From: a virus
Length of the DNA stretch: 53,277 bases
Virus record (IMG/VR): IMGVR_UViG_3300030104_000348
Location: 1-53,277 of that record
Reading direction: 5' to 3' (one strand)
Made by a program: the position numbers and the translations under genes. Positions 14,729-23,355 of the stretch are shown piece by piece. Numbering within the stretch: the stretch's first letter is position 1; each line of letters begins with the position of its first letter. Below the pieces are notes generated by a model, which worked only from the letters and a program-made list of their open reading frames with translations, did not search any database and was not told where the DNA came from.

Positions 14729-15464
14729 TCCTTTTCAAATACATAATATTAACTACCTATCGCCTAGCAGTATGAATACCTACATAAGCGATATGCCTAT
14801 GTGGGTAGCTAGGTATCTGTTTGGTATTAAATCAGACAGTGGTGCAGCAGCAATTAGAGGTATTGTGCAAGAGTCTGTGTTAGCTAATAAATATGAAACA
14901 GGTGAGTTTGATTTTAATTTATTAGAAATGCAGTTTATGACTAAATGCACAGAATCTAATATTGATTTAGGAAATGTTAAAGTAGAGAAAGAAAGAAATA
15001 CATTAAAAAACTTTGGCGAAGTTATTGATAAAAATTTTAAGTATAAAAACTTAGAAGACTATCAAGAAAAAGTTGAAGTACAGTTTGATGATATGCCTAT
15101 ACCTGTCATTGGCTATATTGACTTTAGGTTTAAAGATAAAATTGTAGATTTAAAAACATCTGCAAGAATGCCTTACAAACCTACTGAAGCACAGAAAAGA
15201 CAGATGGCATTCTACTCTATGGCATACCCTGATAATAGTGTAGACTTATTTTTTGCTACACCAAAGGATTATAAAAAGTTTACACTTAAAGATTTATCTG
15301 TATACAAAAAACAACTTAAAAAGGTAGCCTTTGGTATACAGAAGTTTTTGTCTATTAGTGATGATAGACATGAGTTAGCTTCACTAGTTTATCCAAACTT
15401 TGACTCATGGACTTGGAGTGATAAGCTAAAGAAAGAAGCAAAGAAAATATGGAGTGATAAATAA
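14712..15464 (+). CDS. PD-(D/E)XK nuclease, RecB/Cas4-like
   Basis: A 250-aa nuclease of the PD-(D/E)XK superfamily. Visible active-site motifs are GYIDF (134-138), IVDLKT (144-149) and QKRQMAFYSMAY (161-172), the RecB-type Asp, DxK and QxxxY signature. Near the N-terminus, LSPSSMNTY and AAIRGIVQE fit the motif I region. It probably acts as a 5'-3' exonuclease in recombination or host DNA breakdown. It overlaps the SSB-like gene by 17 bases and the next gene by one. Confidence 0.82.
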   Translation: MMLKNNPFQIHNINYLSPSSMNTYISDMPMWVARYLFGIKSDSGAAAIRGIVQESVLANKYETGEFDFNLLEMQFMTKCTESNIDLGNVKVEKERNTLKNFGEVIDKNFKYKNLEDYQEKVEVQFDDMPIPVIGYIDFRFKDKIVDLKTSARMPYKPTEAQKRQMAFYSMAYPDNSVDLFFATPKDYKKFTLKDLSVYKKQLKKVAFGIQKFLSISDDRHELASLVYPNFDSWTWSDKLKKEAKKIWSDK

Positions 15465-15673
15465 TGACAGATTTAAAAGTAGATGAAATGGCAGAGATGA
15501 TTAAAGAAAAAGAGAAAGAACTCTTTGAACTTAAAAAAGAATATCGTGAACGTAGATCAGAAGGTTTACGTCATGCTATTGAACAACGTAAAGAAGCTGA
15601 AAAGTTAGTGCGTGATGAAATGAAAGCACTCGGCTACGATTATGGTTCAAATATACGTTGGTATAACTTCTAA
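15464..15673 (+). CDS. Small coiled-coil protein
   Basis: A 69-aa, highly charged helical protein (MIKEKEKELFELKKEYRERR then IEQRKEAEKLVRDEMKAL) with an aromatic tail ending RWYNF. It starts on the last base of the nuclease stop and the endonuclease I gene follows two bases after it, so it is within the same operon. It may be an accessory subunit of one of the two nucleases; that is only inferred from position. Confidence 0.7.
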   Translation: MTDLKVDEMAEMIKEKEKELFELKKEYRERRSEGLRHAIEQRKEAEKLVRDEMKALGYDYGSNIRWYNF

Positions 15674-15675
15674 CT

Positions 15676-16128
15676 ATGTCAGCATATAGTGCTACCCAAA
15701 TAGCACGTAAAAATGGGTATAGGAGTGGTTTAGAAGACAAGGTTGCTGAATATTTAAAAGATAATTCTGTAACTTTTCTATATGAAAAAGTAAAAATAGA
15801 ATGGGAAGACCTTGCTTATCGCACCTATACCCCTGACTTTGTGCTTGATAATGGTATTATAATAGAAACAAAAGGTATGTTTACTACTGCTGACAGAAGA
15901 AAACATGTGTGTGTAAAGAATCAACATCCTGATTTAGATATAAGATTTGTTTTTGAAAACAGTAATAGAAAACTATATAAGAATGCAAAGTCAACTTATG
16001 CACAGTGGTGTATAAAGCATGGGTTTAGATACAACACTCGTATTATACCTGAAGATTGGCTAAAAGAAAAAGGAAAAAACAACCATCCTAAATTCATAAA
16101 GTTTTTAGGAAAAAAATTAAGGAGTTAA
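15676..16128 (+). CDS. Endonuclease I-like Holliday junction resolvase
   Basis: A 150-aa protein matching T7 endonuclease I (gp3). The signature is YRSGLEDKVAEYL at the N-terminus with the first Glu, TYTPDFVLDNGIIIETKG (about 51-68) with the Asp and the ExK pair, then RKHVCVKNQHPDLDIRFVFE. In T7 the enzyme debranches replicating DNA and degrades host DNA. The length is the same as T7 gp3 (149 aa). It is close to the SSB and nuclease genes, as expected. Confidence 0.9.
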   Translation: MSAYSATQIARKNGYRSGLEDKVAEYLKDNSVTFLYEKVKIEWEDLAYRTYTPDFVLDNGIIIETKGMFTTADRRKHVCVKNQHPDLDIRFVFENSNRKLYKNAKSTYAQWCIKHGFRYNTRIIPEDWLKEKGKNNHPKFIKFLGKKLRS

Positions 16129-16130
16129 TT

Positions 16131-16442
16131 ATGACAATAAATTTTACAGATAAAAACCCTGCAGCCTTTTACATAGAACTTTTACCTGATCTTGATGAAA
16201 ACAATGCTTGGTTAGGTGGACTACAGGTAAATATTATATCTTCAAAAGATAATCCCATGCCTGTAGAAAGTAAAAGAGACCTGTTACATTTAAGTCAACT
16301 TGTTGCAAGTTCTGTTGCATTTATGGAAAAGAATGCAGAGTATGCTGATAAGTTAGAAAATTTTATAAAAGAACCTGAAGAACAAATAAAACATGAAGGT
16401 AATGTAATACATTTTAATTTTAAAACAAAGGGAAATGCATAA
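16131..16442 (+). CDS. Hypothetical protein
   Basis: A 103-aa protein with AAGGAG before its ATG and a one-base overlap with DUF3310. It begins with a strand-rich segment (AAFYIELLPDLDENNAW), contains a helical middle (RDLLHLSQLVASSVAFMEKN) and ends with another strand. No family recognised. Its place suggests nucleotide or DNA metabolism. Confidence 0.75.
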   Translation: MTINFTDKNPAAFYIELLPDLDENNAWLGGLQVNIISSKDNPMPVESKRDLLHLSQLVASSVAFMEKNAEYADKLENFIKEPEEQIKHEGNVIHFNFKTKGNA

Positions 16443-16705
16443 TGAGTAAACCAACAATAAAAGAAATAGTAGAGTTTCAAAAAAGTTCTGATATGGTAAA
16501 TCATCCACCACATTATAATCAGTATGGAATTGAATGTATAGATGCTATACAAGCCTGTACAGGTAAAGGTTTTGAAGCATATCTACAAGGTAATATATTA
16601 AAGTATCTTTGGAGATATGATTATAAAAATGGAGTAGAGGACTTGAAAAAAGCACAATGGTATCTATCTAAACTAATAGAGATAAGAAATGACAATAAGA
16701 GTTAA
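16442..16705 (+). CDS. DUF3310 family protein
   Basis: An 87-aa protein of the DUF3310 family (sometimes called SaV-like). The signature runs VNHPPHYNQYGIECIDAI, then GNILKYLWRYDYKNGVEDL and AQWYLSKLIE. Family members are frequent in phages near nucleotide-metabolism genes and have been proposed to act on nucleotides, but the activity is not settled. Here it precedes the ribonucleotide reductase. Confidence 0.88.
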   Translation: MSKPTIKEIVEFQKSSDMVNHPPHYNQYGIECIDAIQACTGKGFEAYLQGNILKYLWRYDYKNGVEDLKKAQWYLSKLIEIRNDNKS

Positions 16706-16706
16706 A

Positions 16707-16865
16707 ATGATGATTACATTGGATATAGATACAGAAGAGTATATTGTACCTGCCGATGGAAAAGTAAATGATGAAATAGAAGATTTTGTGAGAGAAGCAT
16801 TTTATGATTTAGAAGGTGCTGAAGTAAAAAATTTTAGAATAACAAGTGAGGAGATACATAAATGA
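16707..16865 (+). CDS. Small conserved phage protein
   Basis: A 52-aa acidic protein (MMITLDIDTEEYIVPADGKV...) overlapping the reductase start by four bases. The pattern ITLxIDTEEYxVPADG is familiar from small phage proteins of unknown function. An in-frame ATG at 16689, which would add six residues (MTIRVK) and overlap DUF3310 by 17 bases, is an alternative start; I preferred the start that matches the remembered N-terminus of relatives. Confidence 0.65.
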   Translation: MMITLDIDTEEYIVPADGKVNDEIEDFVREAFYDLEGAEVKNFRITSEEIHK

Positions 16866-18847
16866 AATCAAACATAGCAAATCAGTTACCTACTGATTAT
16901 CAAAATTTTATAGCACTTTCAAGATATGCACGTTGGATACCTGAAGAAAATAGAAGAGAAGAGTGGTCAGAAACAGTAGATAGATATTTAACAAACATGC
17001 AAGATCATCTTGTTAAAAACTACGACTTTGATGAAAAGGTTTATTATGAATTGCAAGATAGATTGTTTCACCACATTACTAATTTAAATGTAATGCCAAG
17101 TATGAGAGCATTGATGACTGCAGGTAAAGCACTTGATAAATGTCACGTAGCAGGTTACAACTGTTCTTATCTACCTGTTGATAGTCCTCGTGCTTTTGAT
17201 GAATGTATGTATATTCTTATGTGTGGTACAGGTGTAGGATTCTCTGTAGAGCGAGAGAATGTAGATAAACTACCTGTTGTTAATGAACACTTTGAAGATA
17301 GCACTACAGTTATTAAAGTAGGTGACTCACGTTCAGGTTGGGCAAAGGCACTACGTGAACTTATTGCTATGTTATATGTAGGACAAGTTCCTGTGTTTGA
17401 TGTTGAAGATGTAAGACCTGCAGGTGCAAGACTTAAAACATTTGGTGGTAGAGCATCAGGTCCTGAACCACTTGTAGACTTATACAGGTTCTGTATTAGT
17501 ATGTTTAAGAATGCAGCAGGTAGAAGACTCTATCCAATAGAGTGTCACGATCTTATGTGTAAGATAGGTGAAGTTGTAGTTGTTGGTGGTGTTAGACGTT
17601 CTGCTCTTATCAGTCTTTCAAATTTAGGAGATGACCAAATGAGATATGCTAAATCAGGTCAATGGTGGGAGAATGAAGGGCAACGTGCATTAGCAAATAA
17701 TAGTGTGGCATACAAAGGTAAGATTAGTATGGAAACATTTATGCGTGAATGGCTATCTCTCGTAGAAAGTAAGTCAGGAGAACGTGGTATCTTTAATAGA
17801 GTGTCAGCGAAAGCACAGGCAGCTAGAAATGGAAGACGAGATATTAACCATCAGTTTGGTTGTAATCCTTGTAGTGAGATTATATTAAGACCTTATCAGT
17901 TCTGTAATTTATCTGAAGTAGTTATAAGAGCAGAGGATACAGAAAAAACTCTATTAGAAAAAGTAGAGATGGCTACAATATTAGGCACGTTTCAAGCTAC
18001 ACTTACAAATTTTAAATATCTACGTAAGATATGGAAAGATAATACAGAAGAAGAAAGACTACTTGGAGTATCTCTTACAGGTATTATGGATAATCAATTG
18101 TTTAATGATTATAACACTATATTCTTTGAAGATGGTCAACAAGTATTTGATGGATTAAGAGTTGGTAGTATTCTTACAAAGTTAAAGGAGAAAGCAATTG
18201 AAACAAATAAAAAATATTCAGAGATGCTTGGCATACCTCAATCAACTGCAATCACTTGTGTTAAGCCAAGTGGTACAGTTTCTCAGCTTGTCGATAGTGC
18301 AAGTGGCATACATACTAGACATAGCGAGTATTATATTCGTACTGTACGTGGTGACAACAAAGACCCACTAACACAGTTTATGAAAGAAAATGATATACCA
18401 AACGAACCTGATGTTATGAAACCTGATAGCACAACAGTGTTTAGCTTTCCTATGAAAGCACCTAAAGGTGCAACAACAAGAAATGAAATGTCAGCTATAG
18501 ACCAACTAAACTTATGGCAAACATTCCAAGAGTATTGGTGTGAACACAAACCATCTGTAACAATCTCTGTAAAAGAAGAAGAGTGGATGGAAGTAGGTGC
18601 ATGGGTCTACAAAAACTTTAATGATATATCAGGAATTAGTTTTCTACCCCATAGCGATCATACATATGCACAAGCACCTTATCAAGAAATAAACAAAAAG
18701 GAGTATGAAAAGCTAAAAAATAGTATGCCTAAGAGTATAGATTGGAAATTACTACAAAATTATGAGAAAGAGGACAATACTGCAGGGTCAAAAGAGTTAG
18801 CCTGTAGTGCTGGAGTCTGTGAGGTCGTAGATATACAATCTACATAA
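16862..18847 (+). CDS. nrdJ: Class II (B12-dependent) ribonucleotide reductase
   Basis: A 661-aa monomeric adenosylcobalamin-dependent reductase, which makes deoxynucleotides from ribonucleotides. Key residues are Cys101 (GYNCSYLP) and Cys348 (FCNLSEV) as the redox pair and Cys337 (NPCSEI) as the thiyl-radical Cys; the 11-residue distance between the last two equals that in the Lactobacillus enzyme. The phosphate loop is CVKPSGTVSQL. The C-terminus has the shuttle pair CSAGVC. No second subunit or radical activase is present, consistent with class II. It implies that the host can supply cobalamin. It is followed by a hairpin region. Confidence 0.93.
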   Translation: MKSNIANQLPTDYQNFIALSRYARWIPEENRREEWSETVDRYLTNMQDHLVKNYDFDEKVYYELQDRLFHHITNLNVMPSMRALMTAGKALDKCHVAGYNCSYLPVDSPRAFDECMYILMCGTGVGFSVERENVDKLPVVNEHFEDSTTVIKVGDSRSGWAKALRELIAMLYVGQVPVFDVEDVRPAGARLKTFGGRASGPEPLVDLYRFCISMFKNAAGRRLYPIECHDLMCKIGEVVVVGGVRRSALISLSNLGDDQMRYAKSGQWWENEGQRALANNSVAYKGKISMETFMREWLSLVESKSGERGIFNRVSAKAQAARNGRRDINHQFGCNPCSEIILRPYQFCNLSEVVIRAEDTEKTLLEKVEMATILGTFQATLTNFKYLRKIWKDNTEEERLLGVSLTGIMDNQLFNDYNTIFFEDGQQVFDGLRVGSILTKLKEKAIETNKKYSEMLGIPQSTAITCVKPSGTVSQLVDSASGIHTRHSEYYIRTVRGDNKDPLTQFMKENDIPNEPDVMKPDSTTVFSFPMKAPKGATTRNEMSAIDQLNLWQTFQEYWCEHKPSVTISVKEEEWMEVGAWVYKNFNDISGISFLPHSDHTYAQAPYQEINKKEYEKLKNSMPKSIDWKLLQNYEKEDNTAGSKELACSAGVCEVVDIQST

Positions 18848-18858
18848 TCAGGTACGTT

Positions 18859-18886
18859 ACCCTTCGGAGGGTGTGTTTCACCCCTC
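18859..18886 (+). terminator. Two mutually exclusive hairpins after the reductase gene
   Basis: ACCCT (18859-18863) can pair with AGGGT (18868-18872) around a TCGG loop. Alternatively GAGGGTG (18867-18873) can pair with CACCCCTC (18879-18886) with one bulged C. The GC-rich block stands out in AT-rich DNA and lies directly after the reductase stop. Only a weak T-rich tract follows, so it may be a weak terminator, an mRNA-stabilising element or a switch. Confidence 0.45.
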
Positions 18887-18931
18887 TGACGGTCTTTATA
18901 TGAAGATAAATTTTTAAAAAGGAGTAAAATT

Positions 18932-19189
18932 ATGAGAGAAATACTAATTGCAGCAGCAAGAACCTATTATATGGGTATGATTAATAAACATGTAGCAAAC
19001 ATGGAAGTATTACTTACAAATCCTGTAGGTATTGGTGAAGATTCGCATCAAGATATACAAGCTGTTATTGAAATAGAGATGGGTAAGATAGCAGATTACC
19101 ATGATAAACTTGAAATGTTACAAAAGTTTTTTGTTAAACCTCAACAACAACAAGAGGAGAATAAGGATGATGAAAAAAATAAGAAGTAG
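18932..19189 (+). CDS. Conserved small phage protein
   Basis: An 85-aa helical protein (MREILIAAARTYYMGMINKH...), with AAAAAGGAG before the ATG. The pattern with YHDKLEMLQKF toward the end is one I associate with small proteins of cyanophages and other marine phages. The last 15 residues are Gln/Glu/Lys rich and probably disordered. Function unknown. It starts the last + strand group, after the hairpin region. Confidence 0.75.
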   Translation: MREILIAAARTYYMGMINKHVANMEVLLTNPVGIGEDSHQDIQAVIEIEMGKIADYHDKLEMLQKFFVKPQQQQEENKDDEKNKK

Positions 19190-19406
19190 AAAAGAAAGAG
19201 GTCTTTCTAAATATGATGCACCTTTAATAATACAATATACAAAAGGTGTAAATGCATTTAAGAGAAATGAAAAGTCACCTTACCATTTAAACTCTATGGC
19301 TTATAGAGAATGGCAACGTGGTTGGAATGATGCTTATGCACGACAATATAAAAGGATACAAGTAAATGAAACTAGAAGAAGAGGTCAAGAGGTTTATGCA
19401 AGATAA
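19167..19406 (+). CDS. Small protein, possibly RMF-like
   Basis: A 79-aa basic protein; I chose the ATG at 19167, close behind GAGGAGAATAAGG. The segment QYTKGVNAFKRNEKSPYHLN followed by YREWQRGWNDAY follows the G-x-x-A...P...W-x-x-GW pattern of ribosome modulation factor and CrpP-like proteins. If real it could act on host ribosomes, but the match is a short motif. It overlaps the preceding gene by 23 bases and the MazG gene by 41. Confidence 0.55.
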   Translation: MMKKIRSRKERGLSKYDAPLIIQYTKGVNAFKRNEKSPYHLNSMAYREWQRGWNDAYARQYKRIQVNETRRRGQEVYAR

Positions 19407-19728
19407 AAATAAAAGTATGATAACTGCTAATCAATATCAAGTAGAAGCCAAAAAGACTGCTATTTTCCCTGCTAACAAAGCCCTAGAGTATTTATCTCTA
19501 GGGTTAGTAGGTGAAGCAGGAGAAGTAGCTAACAAGGTTAAAAAAATTATACGTGATAAAAAGCTAGATGTTGATGTAGCTAGTGAGATAGGTGATGTAT
19601 TGTGGTATTGTGCTATGTTGGCTGATTACTTTGATGTTAACTTAGGAAAGATAATGGATGATAATATTAATAAGCTACATTCTAGAAAAAATAGAGGTGT
19701 GTTAGGTGGTAGTGGTGATAAGCGTTAG
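19366..19728 (+). CDS. MazG-like nucleotide pyrophosphohydrolase
   Basis: A 120-aa all-helical MazG-type enzyme, hydrolysing nucleoside triphosphates or alarmones to monophosphates. The signature is LGLVGEAGEVANKVKKIIR (about 45-63) with the metal-binding Glu residues, then EIGDVLWYCAMLADYF (about 74-89) with the E..D pair. Phage MazG has been proposed to modulate host (p)ppGpp or dNTP pools. The ATG at 19366 has AAAAGGATA upstream; starts at 19399 or 19417 are possible. Its TAG overlaps the stop of the convergent - strand gene. Confidence 0.88.
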   Translation: MKLEEEVKRFMQDKNKSMITANQYQVEAKKTAIFPANKALEYLSLGLVGEAGEVANKVKKIIRDKKLDVDVASEIGDVLWYCAMLADYFDVNLGKIMDDNINKLHSRKNRGVLGGSGDKR

Positions 19729-22700
19729 TTAAAACCTTTAAAGCCTTTTAGTACATCTTGATAATTTGGATCACTTAAAAAGGCTTTTCTTCTTTTAGAC
19801 GGCATTTGTTCTAGTATAGCTAATGCTCCACCAAAATCCTCTATATCAATAAAATCTTCGCCATTATTTTGTGTTTTATATTGTTCTTGTAACTCTTTTT
19901 GCAAGTCTTGTGGCAGTGAATAAAAAACTGCTTTATTTTTTCTACGTATTTCTGTATAACTATTTCCTGCACCTTTAGGGTCTAATACTATTTGCCTAGC
20001 TGTTTGTTTTGCACTAGACAATGCCATTTTTAAAAGTCTTCTTTTAACTATATCACTAGCTTTTTTATAGCCAGTGTCATAGGCAATATAATTTGTAATC
20101 GTGCTTTCTATAATATTAGACATTACTTGTTTTTGATCGTTATTTAATTCTGTATCGTCTTGCACTCTTCTAGGTATTAATTCTAAATAATCAAATCCTA
20201 ATCTATCAAATTCTTTTTGTGCAAATGTTTTTTCTTCTTGTTCAAAAAATCCTGTGGCTTGTTTTAACAGAGGATTAACATATGTTATTCCTGTTGACCT
20301 ATAAGGTGTAGCAGAAAAACCTTTTCTGTCAGGTCCTACACCTTTATATACAAATCCTGTATTAAAAACATTCATACCATCTACATCGTTATCTATACCT
20401 TTAAAAGAGTCTACACCTGTAGCATCTGCTATTTGTGGAAAGGCTCGTGTAGCTTGTTTTGCAAAGTATCCTAATACTGATACATCAGTGTTGTTTGGAA
20501 CTTTTCTGAAGTCAGGGCTAATAATAGCTGCTGTATCTTTAATTACACCTGCACCTACTGTGTATGTATTTAAAGCATTAGCTAGTAGTTTATAAAAATA
20601 CTCTCCTGCTTTTCTCTCAGTAGCTAAGCTAGTACCATTAATAAATTTATCTATACCTATGTCTAAAATATCAGATGCTGTTCCTGCTCTACCTAATCCA
20701 CCTGTAAGAGCATATCCTAAATCTCTTCTTATTCTATTATTTTGTATACCTTTTGCTATTCTTGGATTTTGTTTTATAAAAATATCAAATTCTTTTTCTG
20801 TAGCAGGTATTTTAAATTTATATGTAGTAGCATCTTGATGTGGCATCATTCTGTACAGAAAATCAGCAAACCAAGCAGTAAATGCATAAGGTCCTAAAGT
20901 AGCTTTTAAATCAAAATAACCACCTGTTGAACCTATCACATTACGCATAGCACCTTTAAAACGACTATCACCTTCTGGACCTGTGGGTGAGTAAAATTCA
21001 AAAGCACCTGTATCTTCTGTTCCTAAGTTTGCTCTCATTTGCATAAATGCATATAGAGTAGTAATACCACCAAGCTGTTTACCAACACGATCTGCTGTAG
21101 TAGATTTATTTAATATACCACCTATATTAACCATTCCTAGAAGAGGAGTATGTTCATAAGAAAATCTAAGTTGATTTATAAGGTATCTTGGAAATGGAAC
21201 AACTAAACTACCAAGTTTACTTTGACCAAAAGCTATAACACCATTAGCAAATATTTTATTAAACCAACCTTCTTTTTTATGAAACTTACCTGCTTGATAA
21301 GTAAATTCTAGAGCCTGTTCCATAGCTTTAGCTGTTAACTTGTCATCAATAGATTGAAAACCATCTTCAATTAACTTTGTTTTTAAATTTTTACCGGGAT
21401 ATGCTACTTGCACAAGTTTGTTTAGTTCTCTTGAAAATATAGCACGTTTAAACATATTATCACTCATCGTGTTAAGAAAGTTTAATTTTCTAGCTATTGC
21501 TGTTAGTCCACCTTCTGTTCCTGTAAGGTTTCCTATATCTCCCATTTCTTTAAATAGTTCTTTTGCCTGTTCTGATTTACCAAAAGCAGGGTTTCTAAAT
21601 AATTTTTCTAAAGCTGCAGTTTCTACACTAGTCATGCCTAATACTAAATCTCTCAAAAGGGCTGCTTGTGCTGACGTTTTTAATTGTGCTACACCTAAAC
21701 GAACTGCTCTTCTGCCCTCATCTCTATAATCTGCATCTTTTAAAAAATTTAGTTTCTTAAAATTACCACCTATTGTATTATATAAACCTGAACCTAAATT
21801 ATCTAAAGCATATGTATAGTTACGCATATATCCATTTGTTGTGTTTCTAGCAGTTGTAACAGCCTGTATAGTCATTAAACCAACACGACCTTTTACAGCT
21901 ACCTGATCTATAACTCTACCTGCCATACCCATAACGTCAAGACCTATTTTTTCATCTTGTACTTTTGTTCTTGCTTTAGCTGTAAAGTCACCACCTAATG
22001 ATTGTAATGCACCATCTATGTCGTTCATTTCTTTTAGAAGTTCATATTGTACACTTCCTTCTTTTATTTTTTGTAATACTGATCTTTTTAATTTACTTTG
22101 TGTGCCTAACTTACGACCTGCTTCTGATATTTCTTCTGCATAGATAAGACCTAATTGCTCCAAACTAACATTATGTTTTTTTAATATACTTTCTATTGAC
22201 GCTATATCAATTGAAGCATCTGATTTTGCTAAAGTGTCATCAAGACCTTGATCTATTTTATCAATTACAGACTTGTGATCTAGTAATGCTCTAGTAATAC
22301 GTGAAGAAAATCTTTCTTGTAAATCTTCTTTACTGCCTTTATCATATCTAACTAGTGTTCCATCAGGTAAAACTTCTTTTACTCTAGGTTTTATAGAGTC
22401 ATATATTTTAGCACCTGCTGCAGCTATATTGTCAAGTGTTTGAGAATCTATTGTTGCACTAATGTTTTCTATAGGTGTTTGTTTTATTTGTTGTTTTGTT
22501 ATTTTTGCTTTTAATTTTTTACCTTTTTCAAGTGCTTCAGGTATTGTTTCTTTTAACGCTAATTTATTTTTTATTTCTTTTGCTTTTTTACCTACTAAAG
22601 ATTTACTATTAAATACTTTTAAAGACTCTACATGGGCTGCTTCAGTTTTTGCTTTCTGTTTTAACAAAGTATTCATAACTATCTTTTCAGATTGAAAGCC

Positions 22701-23351
22701 TGTATATGCTTGTCTAGAACCTATACCACCACCTACAATACCACTAGTTAATGCAGATATTGCAGCTCCTGTTCCTACTTTAGTAAAATCTATACCTTCA
22801 CCTTTTTCTTTTATACCTGTGTCTTTACGTACCTGTTCTTGGGCAGCTATAGTTCCTGCGGCTGCAGGTGCATCAATAAGTAATGCAGGTATTGCACCTC
22901 TTGCAGCACCTGAAAGTGCTTGACGTATACCAAACTTTACACCTTGTTGTGCCGCCAATGCTCCTACTTTAGCACTTCCAAAAGAAAATATACCTGCATA
23001 TGTAGAAGGTGCAGTGAATACACCACCTAAATAATCACCTGCAGCTTTCCACCCTAATTCACCATCCATATGGTCAAACGTATCCATTAGCCGACCCATT
23101 CTAGCACGACCATTATCATCTGTTAATGTTTGAGCGTATATTAAATCTCTTGTAGCTGTAAACTCATTTACATTTTGTCTACGAAAATGTTGCATAAAAG
23201 CATCATACACATCATCGTCAGATTTAAAGTCTGAAGTTTCATAGCCTGATCGTTCAATAAGAAACCCTCTAGCGTCATTTAGAAAGTTTTTATTGCCTAT
23301 CAGAAATTCTTTATTTAATTTTTTAGGGTCATGGAGATTGTAGTTTTGCAT
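19725..23351 (-). CDS. Very large internal virion / DNA ejection protein candidate
   Basis: A 1208-aa protein, the last gene of the - strand arm. Its size, its place downstream of the tail genes and its alternating hydrophobic Ala/Gly-rich helices (about residues 100-215) fit the large internal virion proteins that form the ejection channel in podoviruses. Residues about 230-460 are rich in Lys/Glu helices. The C-terminal third (RKNKAVFYSLPQDLQKELQE) is helical too. No lytic transglycosylase motif was seen, unlike T7 gp16. The stop overlaps that of MazG on the other strand by four bases. Confidence 0.7.
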   Translation of the reverse strand: MQNYNLHDPKKLNKEFLIGNKNFLNDARGFLIERSGYETSDFKSDDDVYDAFMQHFRRQNVNEFTATRDLIYAQTLTDDNGRARMGRLMDTFDHMDGELGWKAAGDYLGGVFTAPSTYAGIFSFGSAKVGALAAQQGVKFGIRQALSGAARGAIPALLIDAPAAAGTIAAQEQVRKDTGIKEKGEGIDFTKVGTGAAISALTSGIVGGGIGSRQAYTGFQSEKIVMNTLLKQKAKTEAAHVESLKVFNSKSLVGKKAKEIKNKLALKETIPEALEKGKKLKAKITKQQIKQTPIENISATIDSQTLDNIAAAGAKIYDSIKPRVKEVLPDGTLVRYDKGSKEDLQERFSSRITRALLDHKSVIDKIDQGLDDTLAKSDASIDIASIESILKKHNVSLEQLGLIYAEEISEAGRKLGTQSKLKRSVLQKIKEGSVQYELLKEMNDIDGALQSLGGDFTAKARTKVQDEKIGLDVMGMAGRVIDQVAVKGRVGLMTIQAVTTARNTTNGYMRNYTYALDNLGSGLYNTIGGNFKKLNFLKDADYRDEGRRAVRLGVAQLKTSAQAALLRDLVLGMTSVETAALEKLFRNPAFGKSEQAKELFKEMGDIGNLTGTEGGLTAIARKLNFLNTMSDNMFKRAIFSRELNKLVQVAYPGKNLKTKLIEDGFQSIDDKLTAKAMEQALEFTYQAGKFHKKEGWFNKIFANGVIAFGQSKLGSLVVPFPRYLINQLRFSYEHTPLLGMVNIGGILNKSTTADRVGKQLGGITTLYAFMQMRANLGTEDTGAFEFYSPTGPEGDSRFKGAMRNVIGSTGGYFDLKATLGPYAFTAWFADFLYRMMPHQDATTYKFKIPATEKEFDIFIKQNPRIAKGIQNNRIRRDLGYALTGGLGRAGTASDILDIGIDKFINGTSLATERKAGEYFYKLLANALNTYTVGAGVIKDTAAIISPDFRKVPNNTDVSVLGYFAKQATRAFPQIADATGVDSFKGIDNDVDGMNVFNTGFVYKGVGPDRKGFSATPYRSTGITYVNPLLKQATGFFEQEEKTFAQKEFDRLGFDYLELIPRRVQDDTELNNDQKQVMSNIIESTITNYIAYDTGYKKASDIVKRRLLKMALSSAKQTARQIVLDPKGAGNSYTEIRRKNKAVFYSLPQDLQKELQEQYKTQNNGEDFIDIEDFGGALAILEQMPSKRRKAFLSDPNYQDVLKGFKGFN

Positions 23352-23355
23352 AATA

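Noticed and set aside
19725-23351. Lytic transglycosylase domain in the giant internal virion protein
   Set aside because: No Glu-containing SLT signature could be found in the first or last 200 residues.
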